Shown here in pieces: positions 37,259 through 46,585 of a stretch of DNA of 64,000 nt (the stretch's first letter is position 1; every line of letters begins with the position of its first letter). Position numbers and translations under genes: made by a program. Below the pieces are notes generated by a model. The model had not been told where the DNA came from and ran no database searches. It saw only the letters and a program-made list of their open reading frames with translations. Where the stretch lies: NCBI GenBank assembly GCA_009772935.1, contig WOUR01000006.1, positions 1 through 64,000 of the forward strand. Direction: 5' to 3'. This DNA is from Rhodospirillaceae bacterium (GTDB lineage Bacteria > Pseudomonadota > Alphaproteobacteria > Reyranellales > Reyranellaceae).

Positions 37259-37947
37259 CCCAGCACGCGTTCCGCCTCGGCGAGGGCCGAGGGCGTGCCG
37301 ACGTGGAACCAGTCGCCATTATGGACCAGCGCGAACAGGCGGCCGGCCTGCTCCGAACGGTTCCACAGTTTCAAGAGCGAGAAGGGGCCTTCCGGCGAGC
37401 CGTTGAACAGGCGTGAATCGCAGACCGAGACGCTGGCGAAGAGATAAGGCGCAGTCTCGGCCGTGCCGCGATGGCGGGCGCGGCCGTCCGGCTCGAGATA
37501 GTAGTCGCCGCGATCCTTCTCCTCGCGGCCGATCGCGGTGGCCAGGGGATGGAGCAGCAGCAGCGCATCCATGCGGTTGGGGTCCCAGGCGGCGGCCAGG
37601 CGGCCCAGCATGGACTCCGGCCCGTCGCGCCACAGCCCATCGCCATTCATCACGAAGAAGGGCCCGTTGCCGAGCAGGGGCAGTGCGTTGCGCACGCTGC
37701 CGCCGGTTTCCAGCAGATGATCCTCGCGGATGATGCGGGCGCGGCCACCCAGCCGGTCGGCGATCTGGTTGCCGAGATGGTGGACGTTCACGACGATGTT
37801 CCGCACGCCAGTGCGTTGCAGACGGTCGATGGAGCGTTCGAGCATCGAGCGGCCGGCCACGGGGATCAGCGGTTTGGGTGTCGAATCCGTGAGCGGCCGC
37901 ATGCGCTCGCCGCGGCCGGCAGCCAGGATCATCGCGCTGCGGATCAC
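37255..37947 (-). CDS. murU: N-acetylmuramate-1-phosphate uridylyltransferase-like nucleotidyltransferase
   Basis: A 230-residue nucleotidyltransferase. MILAAGRGERMRPLTD and the following PKPLIPVAGRSM are the sugar-nucleotide transferase signatures, and FFVMNGDGLW holds a metal-binding Asp. Next to an AmgK-like kinase it fits MurU, which makes UDP-MurNAc from MurNAc-1-phosphate in peptidoglycan recycling and bypasses de novo synthesis and fosfomycin. The GTG start at 37947 overlaps the amgK stop as GTGA; the internal ATG at 37932 is also possible. The stop overlaps addB. Confidence 0.88.
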   Translation of the reverse strand: MIRSAMILAAGRGERMRPLTDSTPKPLIPVAGRSMLERSIDRLQRTGVRNIVVNVHHLGNQIADRLGGRARIIREDHLLETGGSVRNALPLLGNGPFFVMNGDGLWRDGPESMLGRLAAAWDPNRMDALLLLHPLATAIGREEKDRGDYYLEPDGRARHRGTAETAPYLFASVSVCDSRLFNGSPEGPFSLLKLWNRSEQAGRLFALVHNGDWFHVGTPSALAEAERVLG

Positions 37948-38951
37948 GAGGCCGCTCCGATGCGGCGCAGTTCCGGCGGCAGGGTGCGGTCGATCCAGAG
38001 GCGCAGTGGCGTCAGCGCCTCGTGCTGGAGGGCGCGCTCGAACATGCGCCAGACCCGGGGCAGGTGCTGCAGGTAGTCCGGCTTGCCGTCTCGCCGCAGC
38101 AGGCGAACGAACAGCCCGATGATGCGGGCGTGACGTTGGGCAGCCATCAGCGCGAAGCCGGTGCGGAAACCGGCCGCGTCGGCGATCCCTGCCTCGCCGA
38201 CATAGCGGGCGAGGCAGGCGGCATGGACGGCGGGCGCCACGTCGCGGCGCGCATCCTCGATCAGCGACACGAGGTCGTAGGAAGGATGGCCGCGCTGTGC
38301 GTCCTGGAAATCGAGCAGGCCGCACGCCCTCACGCCGGGCCGCGCCGGCAGCCACAGGAGATTGTCCTGGTGATAGTCGCGCAACAGCAGAATCTCGGCG
38401 GTTGCCGGCAGCGCGGCCAGGCATTCCCGCCACGCCGCGACGTAGCGCGCGGTCTCCTCGGGCGGCGTCGGCGTGCCGGTGGCTTCGGGCAGGTACCATT
38501 CCGGCAGCAGCATCGCGGCCTCGATCAGCGCGTCGCCGGCATAGGCGCCGAGGCCCGGCAGCAGGCTGCGCTCGCCAGCGCCATGGATCTCGACCAGCAC
38601 GTCGGTCGCCCGGGCGTAGAGTTCGCCTTCGTCGCCGCCTGCCGCCAGCACGCGTGCATAGGTGTCGTCGCCAAAATCCTCGAGCAGCAGGAATCCCTGC
38701 CCGGCGTCCTCCGCGAGGATCTCCGGCGCGCTGAGGCCGAGCGCGATCAGGTGCCTGCCGATCCGCACGAACGGCCGCACGTCCTCCTGCGGCGGCGGGG
38801 CATCCATGACGACCGCCGAGCCGCGCGGCCTGCTGAGGCGGAAGTACTTGCGGAACGACGCGTCGCCCGCCAGCAGGCGTTCGCCGGCATCGCCCCAGCC
38901 GGCGCGGCTCACGAACTCGGCCCGCAGCCGGTCGCGTTCAGAATTCGCCAA
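37944..38951 (-). CDS. amgK: Anomeric MurNAc/GlcNAc kinase AmgK (aminoglycoside-phosphotransferase fold)
   Basis: A 335-residue APH-fold sugar kinase. GDASFRKYFRL starts the nucleotide-binding lobe, VVMDAPPP carries the family MDAP signature, DYHQDNLLW is the catalytic loop, and LLDFQDAQRGHPSYDL contains the metal-binding Asp. AmgK phosphorylates MurNAc and GlcNAc at the anomeric carbon. The linked murU gene completes the recycling route to UDP-MurNAc. It overlaps the tsaE end by 14 bases and the murU start by four, so the run tsaE-amgK-murU-addB-addA is a coupled operon. Confidence 0.9.
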   Translation of the reverse strand: MANSERDRLRAEFVSRAGWGDAGERLLAGDASFRKYFRLSRPRGSAVVMDAPPPQEDVRPFVRIGRHLIALGLSAPEILAEDAGQGFLLLEDFGDDTYARVLAAGGDEGELYARATDVLVEIHGAGERSLLPGLGAYAGDALIEAAMLLPEWYLPEATGTPTPPEETARYVAAWRECLAALPATAEILLLRDYHQDNLLWLPARPGVRACGLLDFQDAQRGHPSYDLVSLIEDARRDVAPAVHAACLARYVGEAGIADAAGFRTGFALMAAQRHARIIGLFVRLLRRDGKPDYLQHLPRVWRMFERALQHEALTPLRLWIDRTLPPELRRIGAAS

Positions 38952-39381
38952 AACGGGAGTCTCCTTCCAGGATCGCGCGGCGGCCGTCGCCCTCGACCGA
39001 CAGGCTGATGGTGAGCCGCTCGCGCGGCAGCAGCGAGCCCAGCCGCTCGGCCCACTCGACCAGGGCCACGCCGTCGATGCGCGCCTCTTCCCAACCCAGT
39101 TCGAAGACCTGTTCGGGCTCTTCCAGACGATAGAGGTCGAAATGCCAGAAGTTGCCGCGGGGCGTCTCGTAGACCTCGACGAGCGTGAAGGTCGGGCTGG
39201 GCACGATCAACGCCGGATCGCCGGCGGCGGCGCGCAGGATGGCGCGCGCCAGCGTCGTCTTGCCGGCGCCCAGGCCGCCTTCCAGTGCCACGACGTCGCG
39301 CGGCCTCAGGCGGGCGGCAAGCGCCGTGCCCAGACGCTCGGTCGCGGCCTCGTCGGGAAGGGGCAAAGAAAAAGTCGGCAT
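38938..39381 (-). CDS. tsaE: tRNA t6A modification ATPase TsaE
   Basis: A 147-residue P-loop ATPase needed with TsaB and TsaD to make N6-threonylcarbamoyladenosine on ANN-decoding tRNAs. Walker A is GGLGAGKTT at 35-43. SPTFTLVEVY and FDLYRLEEPEQVFELG are family signatures, and VALVEWAERLG is also conserved. The ATG at 39381 lies inside a 13-base-pair hairpin (39370-39399) that looks like the ahcY terminator, so the first four codons double as its 3' arm and T-run. A TTG a few codons downstream (MPLPDEAATE) is an alternative start. Confidence 0.92.
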   Translation of the reverse strand: MPTFSLPLPDEAATERLGTALAARLRPRDVVALEGGLGAGKTTLARAILRAAAGDPALIVPSPTFTLVEVYETPRGNFWHFDLYRLEEPEQVFELGWEEARIDGVALVEWAERLGSLLPRERLTISLSVEGDGRRAILEGDSRFGEF

Positions 39382-39399
39382 CTTTCGATGCCGACTTTT
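39370..39399 (-). terminator. Intrinsic terminator-like hairpin over the tsaE start
   Basis: On the minus strand AAAAGTCGGCATC, loop GAAA, GATGCCGACTTTT forms a perfect 13-bp stem with a stable tetraloop. It runs on into a T-tract (TTTTT) inside tsaE codons 4-5. It lies 22 bases after the ahcY stop codon. As a terminator it would end the ahcY transcript; as RNA structure it would hide the tsaE start codon. Confidence 0.75.
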
Positions 39400-39421
39400 A
39401 GCACGTGCCCCTGTGGGGCGA

Positions 39422-40813
<1,392 letters not shown>

Positions 40814-40970
40814 GTGGCGCTCCTTGCTGTGCCGGCGTCGGCAGGCGGCGAATTGTAAAAGCGGGCGTGTCATATCAGCGGTGCGAAACCGCCTCAACGC
40901 GCCGGATCAACATATAAGCAAGAATTTATGTCGATATGCGCTCGCCTTTATGCCGGGTGGCGCACGGTCA
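40814..40970 (-). promoter_or_regulatory. ahcY leader region with small hairpin
   Basis: The 157-base gap between ptsH and ahcY is locally AT-richer near 40905-40935 (TTATAT and ATAAATT stretches), which suggests a promoter. A short stem GCGGT/ACCGC is at 40878-40892. It does not match the SAH or SAM-II riboswitch consensus as I know them. Promoter placement is a guess. Confidence 0.3.
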
Positions 40971-41282
40971 TCAATCTTCGCCGAATTTTCCTTCGACCAG
41001 GGCCGAAAGGGCGGCCATCGCGTCGGCGGCCTGCCGGCCCGAGCAGATGACCTCGACCGAACTGCCGATTCCGGCAGCCAGCATCATGAGGCCCATGATC
41101 GACAGGCCCGAGACTTCCTGGCCCTTGAAGGAAACGCGCACGATGGCGTCGAACTGGCCGGCGGTCCGCACGAACTTGGCGGCGGCGCGGGCATGCAGGC
41201 CGCGCTTGTTGGCGATGGCGAGGCTTCGCTTCAGGGCGCCGATGCCGGCCTCCGCGCTGGTTTTCGCCGCCGCGTCGCTCAC
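40971..41282 (-). CDS. ptsH: Phosphocarrier protein HPr
   Basis: A 103-residue HPr with phosphorylatable His30 in NKRGLHARAAAKF and regulatory Ser61 in SGLSIMGLMML, the target of HPr kinase. It has a roughly 15-residue N-terminal extension compared with E. coli HPr. It works here with EIIA(Man) and HprK in the regulatory, sugar-transport-free PTS of alphaproteobacteria. The GTG start overlaps the upstream manX stop as GTGA (41279-41282). Enzyme I is not in this window. Confidence 0.94.
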   Translation of the reverse strand: MSDAAAKTSAEAGIGALKRSLAIANKRGLHARAAAKFVRTAGQFDAIVRVSFKGQEVSGLSIMGLMMLAAGIGSSVEVICSGRQAADAMAALSALVEGKFGED

Positions 41283-41683
41283 GAGGCTTCCTTGGCCAGG
41301 ATGCGGGAGGCGACGGTGATGTACTTGCGGCCGGCTTCCTGCGCCATGCGGACGGCCTCCGCAATCGGCTTCGTGCGGACGCTGGCGAGCTTGACCAGCA
41401 TCGGCAGATTGACGCCGGCCAGCACCTCGACCCGCGCCTGCTCCATAATGGAGATTGCGAGATTGGACGGGGTGCCGCCGAACATGTCGGTCAGCACGAT
41501 GACGCCCTCGCCCGTCTCACAGGCCCGGACCCTCTCCAGTATTTCTCCGCGGCGTTTTTCCATGTCGTCGTCGGCGCCGATGCAGACGGTCGACATGCAT
41601 TGCTGCGGACCGACGACGTGTTCCAGCGCGGCTTTGAATTCCTGCGCCAGATTGCCGTGAGTCACGAGTACGATACCAATCAT
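41279..41683 (-). CDS. manX: PTS EIIA(Man)-type phosphoacceptor
   Basis: A 134-residue stand-alone mannose-family EIIA domain. The phosphorylated residue is His9 in IVLVTHGNLA; GVIVLTDMFGGTPSN is the family signature. No IIB, IIC or IID genes are near, so it is regulatory and not a transporter part, as known for the alphaproteobacterial hprK-manX-ptsH cluster. It begins eight bases after the rapZ stop and overlaps ptsH. Confidence 0.9.
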   Translation of the reverse strand: MIGIVLVTHGNLAQEFKAALEHVVGPQQCMSTVCIGADDDMEKRRGEILERVRACETGEGVIVLTDMFGGTPSNLAISIMEQARVEVLAGVNLPMLVKLASVRTKPIAEAVRMAQEAGRKYITVASRILAKEAS

Positions 41684-41691
41684 GCTTTGCT

Positions 41692-42648
41692 CTACCCTGC
41701 GCCCCCGGCCTCCCCGGCCGCCCCGACGTCCCGGTGAGAGAGAGTGACGGACCGGCCGGCGCTCCGCAACCAGTCTGCAATCTCCTCGGCGAGGGCGACC
41801 GATCTGTGTTTGCCGCCGGTGCACCCGATGGCAATGGTCAGATAGCTCTTGCCCTCCGAATCGAATCGGGGCAGCAGCGGCCCGATCAGGGCCTTCAGCC
41901 TGTCCACGAACGGGCGGTAATCCGGGTCGGTTGCGATGAATGCCGCAACCGCCGGATCGCGCCCCGTCAGGGGCTTCAGCGCCGGATCGTAGTGGGGGTT
42001 CTTCAGGAACCGCACGTCGAACACCAGGTCGGCCTCGCGCGGCAGGCCGCGGCGGAACGAGAACGACATCACGGAAATGCGGGTGCCGACCGCGCGGCCG
42101 AGCCCGAAGTGCCCGGTCAGGATCTGCTTCAGGCGATGCGGCGACAACGACGTGGTGTCGACGGTGAGATCCGCCACGTCGCCCATCCAGCCGATCTGCC
42201 GGCGCTCCTCGCTGATGCCGTCGACCACGGGACGGTCGGGCGCCAGCGGATGGGGGCGGCGGGTTTCGGTGTAGCGGCGCTGCAGCGTCTCGGTGTCGGC
42301 CTCGAGGAAGAGGAGCCGTGCGGCGAGGTCGGGACGGTTCCGCAGCTCGCGGATGCGCGCGGCCAGTTCCCGTGCGTCGAAGCCGAAGGTTCGGGTGTCG
42401 ATGCCCAGCGCCAGTGGCTGGGCGCTTGCACCCGCCTCGCCGCCGGTCGAGCGCATGAGGTCGTCGAGCAGCGGCAGGGGAACGTTGTCGACGGCGACAT
42501 AACCCAGATCGTCGAGGACGTGCAGCGCGGTCGCACGACCCGCGCCGGACAGGCCAGTGACGACGACGAATGGCCGGCGCGTGTCGCGGGATGTGTTGGA
42601 AGCGGGAGAGGGGGGACTGTCTGGCATGAGCGGCGCGCGCCGGATCAT
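41692..42648 (-). CDS. rapZ: RapZ-family nucleotide-binding protein (YvcJ/YhbJ)
   Basis: A 318-residue P-loop protein. The Walker A-like motif is VVTGLSGAGRATALH near residue 31, and the glutamine-type DNVPLPLL region follows. The conserved C-terminal domain has SFSFRRGLPREADLVFDVRFL, the catalytic-type AIGCTGGKHRSVALAE and a Gly/Ala-rich end. In enterobacteria RapZ binds small RNAs and glucosamine-6-phosphate to control GlmS; the role in alphaproteobacteria is less clear. ATG 42648 overlaps the hprK stop as ATGA. A second ATG at 42627 is possible. Confidence 0.9.
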   Translation of the reverse strand: MIRRAPLMPDSPPSPASNTSRDTRRPFVVVTGLSGAGRATALHVLDDLGYVAVDNVPLPLLDDLMRSTGGEAGASAQPLALGIDTRTFGFDARELAARIRELRNRPDLAARLLFLEADTETLQRRYTETRRPHPLAPDRPVVDGISEERRQIGWMGDVADLTVDTTSLSPHRLKQILTGHFGLGRAVGTRISVMSFSFRRGLPREADLVFDVRFLKNPHYDPALKPLTGRDPAVAAFIATDPDYRPFVDRLKALIGPLLPRFDSEGKSYLTIAIGCTGGKHRSVALAEEIADWLRSAGRSVTLSHRDVGAAGEAGGAG

Positions 42649-43100
42649 GCCGCCGCGGTTCGTGCGAGGGCAAGGCGCAACTTCGCCGGGGCGGAGGCCT
42701 CGAAGGGCGCCAGCGCCACGACCGGCAGGTCGACACCGAGCAGCGTCTCCCGCGCCCGATCGGGCAGGCGTTCGATGCGGTCCGGCGGCACGAGATCCAC
42801 CAGCAGCGCGATGGTCGCCCGGGTGAGAAGCCGGGAGCGGTCGAGCTTGACGATGCCGACGCCGCGCACTTCCAGCAGGCCCGCAAGCGTGCCGGGCGGC
42901 GCGGCGACCAGGCCGCGGCCTTGCCGGACGAGCGCCGTCTGATCGTCGGCCACCAGTCGGCCGCCTCCCTCGACGAGACGAAGGGCGAGATCGGACTTGC
43001 CGGCGCCCGACGGCCCCCGCAGCAGGATGCCGCGCCAGTTCCGGCCGGCCCGCAGAGCGACGCAGGTCGCGTGAACGTAGGTCGTGACGCTGATCGCCAT
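42645..43100 (-). CDS. hprK: HPr kinase/phosphorylase, short form
   Basis: A 151-residue HprK catalytic domain. The P-loop RGPSGAGKSDLAL is near residue 28, and LLEVRGVGIV is the HprK signature. It lacks the N-terminal half of the Gram-positive enzyme, as is usual in alphaproteobacteria (about 150 versus 310 residues). It would phosphorylate Ser61 of HPr. ATG 43100 was chosen; a GTG at 43112 overlaps the chvG stop as GTGA and is a good alternative that adds MTIR. Confidence 0.9.
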   Translation of the reverse strand: MAISVTTYVHATCVALRAGRNWRGILLRGPSGAGKSDLALRLVEGGGRLVADDQTALVRQGRGLVAAPPGTLAGLLEVRGVGIVKLDRSRLLTRATIALLVDLVPPDRIERLPDRARETLLGVDLPVVALAPFEASAPAKLRLALARTAAA

Positions 43101-43108
43101 TCGGATCG

Positions 43109-44899
43109 TCACTTGCGTCCGCTGGCCGCGGGCAGCCGGACGGTGAAGCGGGCGCCCAGCACCCTGCCGTCGGGGCCGCGCCGGTTGGTGGCCGTGATCG
43201 TGCCGCCATAGGTCTCGACGATCTGGCGGCAGATCGACAGGCCGAGGCCGGAATGCTGGCCGAAGTGCTCGGTCGGACGCTCGGAGTAGAAGCGCTGGAA
43301 GATCGATTCGAGATTGTCCTCGGGAATGCCCTGGCCCTCGTCGTCGATGGTGACGACGAACGGCCCGTTCCGGGGTTCCCGGCCCAGTTCGACGAGGATG
43401 CGCGAGCCCTTGGGCGCGAAGGAGAGGGCATTGTCGATGACGTTGCGGAACACCTGGCCGTAGCGACCGTCGTGACCGTGCGCCATGAACGGCGGATTGG
43501 CGGCCACCCGGAACTCGACCTCGACGCCGGACTTCTGGTTCGCGGTCACCGCATAGTGGTGGACCATGTCGCGCAGCAGCTTGTCGAGGTCGACCGGCCT
43601 CACCTCGCCGCGCATCAGTTCGGCGTCGAGCCGCGAGGCGTCGGAGATGTCGGAGATCAGCCGGTTGAGCCGATTGATGTCGTCCATGACGATGGCCATC
43701 AGCTTGGCGCGGCGTTCCGCGTCGAGGTTGGGATGGCCCGCCATCTCGATCGCCGAGCGCAGGGATGTCAGCGGGTTCTTGAGTTCGTGTGCGACGTCGG
43801 CTGCGAAGCTCTCGATCGTGTTGATGCGCAGCCACAGGGCCTCGGTCATCGACCGTAGCGCATCGTTCAGGTCGCCGATCTCGTCGCCGCGCTTGCCGAG
43901 GTCGGGAATTTCCGGCCGGCTCTCGCGCGCCAGGCGAACCTCGTCGGCGGCGCGGGCGAGGCGCACGATCGGCTGGGTGATGGTGCCGGCGAGATAGAGC
44001 GACAGCAGCACGGTGATGCCGAGCGCTGCCGCGGCGATGGTCAGCATGTCGTAGCGGACCTCGCGCAACGAGGCGGCGATGGCGCGGTTGTCGCGCGTCA
44101 GGAGGAGGGCGCCCAGCACCTGCTTGTAGCGCTGGACCGGCACCGCCGCGCTCAGCATCAGCCGCCCCTGACCGGCGCTGCGCACGGCCGACGCATTGAA
44201 GCCGCGCAGCGCGCTGGCCGCCTCGGGAAAGTCGCGCAGGGTCGGCACGGGCTTGTCGACATATTCGGGGTAGTGGTCGACACGGGAAAGCTGGCGAGCC
44301 AGCCAGTCGCTGATGCGCTCGCCGATACTGGCGTGGGCCTCTGTCTCGGCCGGCACCTCGGGCGGCGGCAGCGGCACGACATGGATGCGCCCGGCCTCGT
44401 TCAGCATCGCCGAATCGCCCAGCAACTCGCCAGTCTCGCTGAACAGCCGCGCCCGCACGCCGGTCGGTCGGACCAGTCGCGTCAGGAGCTGGCGCGCGGC
44501 GTCGGCGTCCATGCGGTTCACCGTGGTTTCGCCGCCGACCACCGCGACCTCGCCGATGCCGGCCGCCACCATCTCGCCCTGCACGAGCAGCGAGGCGAGT
44601 TCGGTGTCGATCAGCTCCTCTTCGTAATCGCTGAGATAGACAGCGCCAAGGGTCAGCAGCGCGACCGGGATGAGGTTGAGCAGCAGGATGCGCCGCGTGA
44701 GCGGCGAGTAGCCGCGGCCGGCACTGCGCCGCCGGCGCAGCAGCGACGGCGACTCGGCGCCCCCGGCGGCAGCCGGGGCCTTGCGCAGCGCCTGCGGGAA
44801 CAGCCGTCCCAGCGCCGTGGCAATCCGTGAGATTGGCGTCTGATGCCCGGGCGGACGCGCACCGGGCTCAGGAGTCGCGGTATCGATATCCGATGCCAT
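43109..44899 (-). CDS. chvG: Sensor histidine kinase ChvG/ExoS
   Basis: A 596-residue membrane sensor kinase. A cytoplasmic head of about 70 residues precedes TM1 ([20 protein letters not shown]). A periplasmic domain of about 220 residues, TM2 ([18 protein letters not shown]) and a HAMP region follow. The H-box is [17 protein letters not shown], the N-box [11 protein letters not shown], and the G-boxes are DDEGQGIP and [12 protein letters not shown]. In rhizobia and Brucella ChvG/ChvI responds to acid or envelope stress and controls surface polysaccharides and symbiosis or virulence. The ATG lies 32 bases inside the chvI end; no strong ribosome binding site is seen. Confidence 0.92.
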   Translation of the reverse strand: MASDIDTATPEPGARPPGHQTPISRIATALGRLFPQALRKAPAAAGGAESPSLLRRRRSAGRGYSPLTRRILLLNLIPVALLTLGAVYLSDYEEELIDTELASLLVQGEMVAAGIGEVAVVGGETTVNRMDADAARQLLTRLVRPTGVRARLFSETGELLGDSAMLNEAGRIHVVPLPPPEVPAETEAHASIGERISDWLARQLSRVDHYPEYVDKPVPTLRDFPEAASALRGFNASAVRSAGQGRLMLSAAVPVQRYKQVLGALLLTRDNRAIAASLREVRYDMLTIAAAALGITVLLSLYLAGTITQPIVRLARAADEVRLARESRPEIPDLGKRGDEIGDLNDALRSMTEALWLRINTIESFAADVAHELKNPLTSLRSAIEMAGHPNLDAERRAKLMAIVMDDINRLNRLISDISDASRLDAELMRGEVRPVDLDKLLRDMVHHYAVTANQKSGVEVEFRVAANPPFMAHGHDGRYGQVFRNVIDNALSFAPKGSRILVELGREPRNGPFVVTIDDEGQGIPEDNLESIFQRFYSERPTEHFGQHSGLGLSICRQIVETYGGTITATNRRGPDGRVLGARFTVRLPAASGRK

Positions 44900-45563
44900 A
44901 CAGCGTTTCGATCTGCTCGAACTCGCCATCGACCTCGCGGAACTTGCGGCGGACGCGCTTGATGTGGCTGTCGATGGTGCGGTCGTCGACGTAGATCGTC
45001 TCGCCGTAGGCCGCGTCCATGAGCTGGTCGCGGTTCTTCACATGGCCGGGCCGCTCCGCGAGCGACTTCAGGAGCAGGAACTCGGTGACCGTGAGGTGCA
45101 CCTCCTTGCCCTTCCAGGTGCATTGATGGCGACTGGGGTCGAGGACCAGTTCGCCGCGTACGATCCGCTCGGCGGCGGCTTCGCCCTTGGCGCCGCCGAC
45201 ATCGGCCCGACGCAGCACGGCGCGTATGCGCTCCAGCAACAGGCGCTGCGAGAACGGCTTGCGGATGAAATCGTCGGCGCCCATCCGCAGGCCCAGCACC
45301 TCGTCGATCTCCTCGTCCTTCGACGTGAGGAAGATGACCGGGAACTGCTGCGTCTTGCGAATGCGGTTCAGGAGTTCCATCCCGTCCATCCGGGGCATCT
45401 TGATGTCGAAGATGCCGAGATCCGGCGGTGACTGGTTGAGGCCTTCCAGAGCCGACGCACCGTCATTGTAGGTCTTGATCTGAAACCCTTCGGCTTCGAG
45501 CAGCATCGACACCGATGTGAGGATGTTGCGGTCGTCGTCGACGAGGGCGATGGTCTTGCGCAC
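44868..45563 (-). CDS. chvI: Two-component response regulator ChvI
   Basis: A 231-residue OmpR-type regulator. The receiver has the acidic pair at residues 9-11 (LVDDD), phosphoacceptor Asp53 in [12 protein letters not shown], and Lys in FLTSKDEE. The C-terminal winged helix ends in the recognition helix region [17 protein letters not shown]. It heads the minus-strand run chvI-chvG-hprK-rapZ-manX-ptsH, a gene order shared across alphaproteobacteria. It is divergent from the hugZ-like gene, with a 120-base promoter gap containing TATCATGCTATCATAG near 45599. Confidence 0.94.
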   Translation of the reverse strand: MRKTIALVDDDRNILTSVSMLLEAEGFQIKTYNDGASALEGLNQSPPDLGIFDIKMPRMDGMELLNRIRKTQQFPVIFLTSKDEEIDEVLGLRMGADDFIRKPFSQRLLLERIRAVLRRADVGGAKGEAAAERIVRGELVLDPSRHQCTWKGKEVHLTVTEFLLLKSLAERPGHVKNRDQLMDAAYGETIYVDDRTIDSHIKRVRRKFREVDGEFEQIETLYGIGYRYRDS

Positions 45564-45683
45564 GGCTTGGCTTCTCCTGCAGCGGACAACGGCTTCTATA
45601 TCATGCTATCATAGTCCGGGCCGCCGCCGCCGCCTTCCCGGCCCGTATACTCAACGAACAATTGCGGCTTTTTTGATCCGAAC

Positions 45684-46403
45684 ATGACCCAAGACGACAT
45701 GCCCCGCACCGTGCGCGGACTCTTGCGCGCCCTCGACCGGGCGTCCCTGGCCACCATCCTGCCGGCCGAACCGGCCAACTGGCCCTATGCCTCCCTGGTG
45801 CTGGTCGCGGTCGATCACGACCTGTCGCCAATCCTTCTGATGAGCGATATGGCCGAACACACAAGGGCAATCAAGGCGGACGACCGCGTCTCCCTGCTGT
45901 TCGACGGCACCGGCGGGCTCGACCAGCCGCTGACGGGCCCGCGGGCAACCGTGCTCGGCCGAGCCGAGCGGACCGCCGACGAACGGCTGAAGGCGCGCTT
46001 CCTGGCGCGCCATCCGGACGCCGCGCTCTATGCGGGATTCAGGGATTTCGGCTTCTACCGCGTCGCGGTCGAGCGGGCCCATCTGGTGGGCGGCTTCGGC
46101 AAGATCCGCTGGATCGATGGGGCCGAACTCGCGCCACCGCAGGCCGCGGGCCTTGGCGAGGCCGAGGCGGGCATCGTCGAGCACATGAATGCCGATCACG
46201 CGGAGGCGGTCCAGCTTTATGCCGCAAAGTTGATCGGGCTGGCCGGCGACGGCTGGAGGATGACGGGGATCGATTCCGAGGGCATCGACCTGCGGCGAGC
46301 CGGAAAGGTCGCCCGCCTTGCGTTCGATGTGCCGCTGCAAGCGGCCGGCGAGGCGCGCAAGGCCCTGGTCGCCCTGGTGGCCAAGGCCCGCGCGATGCCC
46401 TGA
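45684..46403 (+). CDS. HugZ-like pyridoxamine 5'-phosphate oxidase-fold protein
   Basis: A 239-residue protein. The N-terminal split-barrel FMN-binding-type domain covers about residues 5-150 (SLATILPAEPANWPYASLV). The C-terminal DUF2470 domain follows, with the signature IVEHMNADHAEAVQLYA and a heme-binding-type His set. This layout is that of HugZ heme oxygenase and related heme-utilisation proteins. Heme degradation is a reasonable inference, but a flavin reductase role is possible. ATG 45684 has a weak ribosome binding site. No heme transport genes are near. Confidence 0.8.
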   Translation: MTQDDMPRTVRGLLRALDRASLATILPAEPANWPYASLVLVAVDHDLSPILLMSDMAEHTRAIKADDRVSLLFDGTGGLDQPLTGPRATVLGRAERTADERLKARFLARHPDAALYAGFRDFGFYRVAVERAHLVGGFGKIRWIDGAELAPPQAAGLGEAEAGIVEHMNADHAEAVQLYAAKLIGLAGDGWRMTGIDSEGIDLRRAGKVARLAFDVPLQAAGEARKALVALVAKARAMP

Positions 46404-46585
46404 TTCCACCACGCAGGTCCGTGGGTTTCGCGTCGCAGCATTCTTCTCGCGGATGCGAAGGCGGATTCCCGCGCTGGCCGACACTAACTTGTCGCAAGGG
46501 ACTTGCCTCCCCGCGGCCCTGCCAGTAGCGCATATTGCGGAAACACCTTCGCCATTCGGATCGGCCGGAAAGCAGGAGAAACGCT

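Noticed and set aside
35111..37447. Long plus-strand open frame opposite addB
   Set aside because: Same shadow pattern; it also crosses the coupled addB/murU boundary with no ribosome binding site.
40814..40970. SAH or SAM-II riboswitch ahead of ahcY
   Set aside because: Only a small 5-bp hairpin is present. The conserved sequence blocks of these riboswitches were not found by eye; a covariance-model search would settle it.
41692..43431. A single long protein covering hprK and rapZ
   Set aside because: HprK and RapZ motifs are in different frames, with an ATGA overlap at 42645-42648, so they are two genes.
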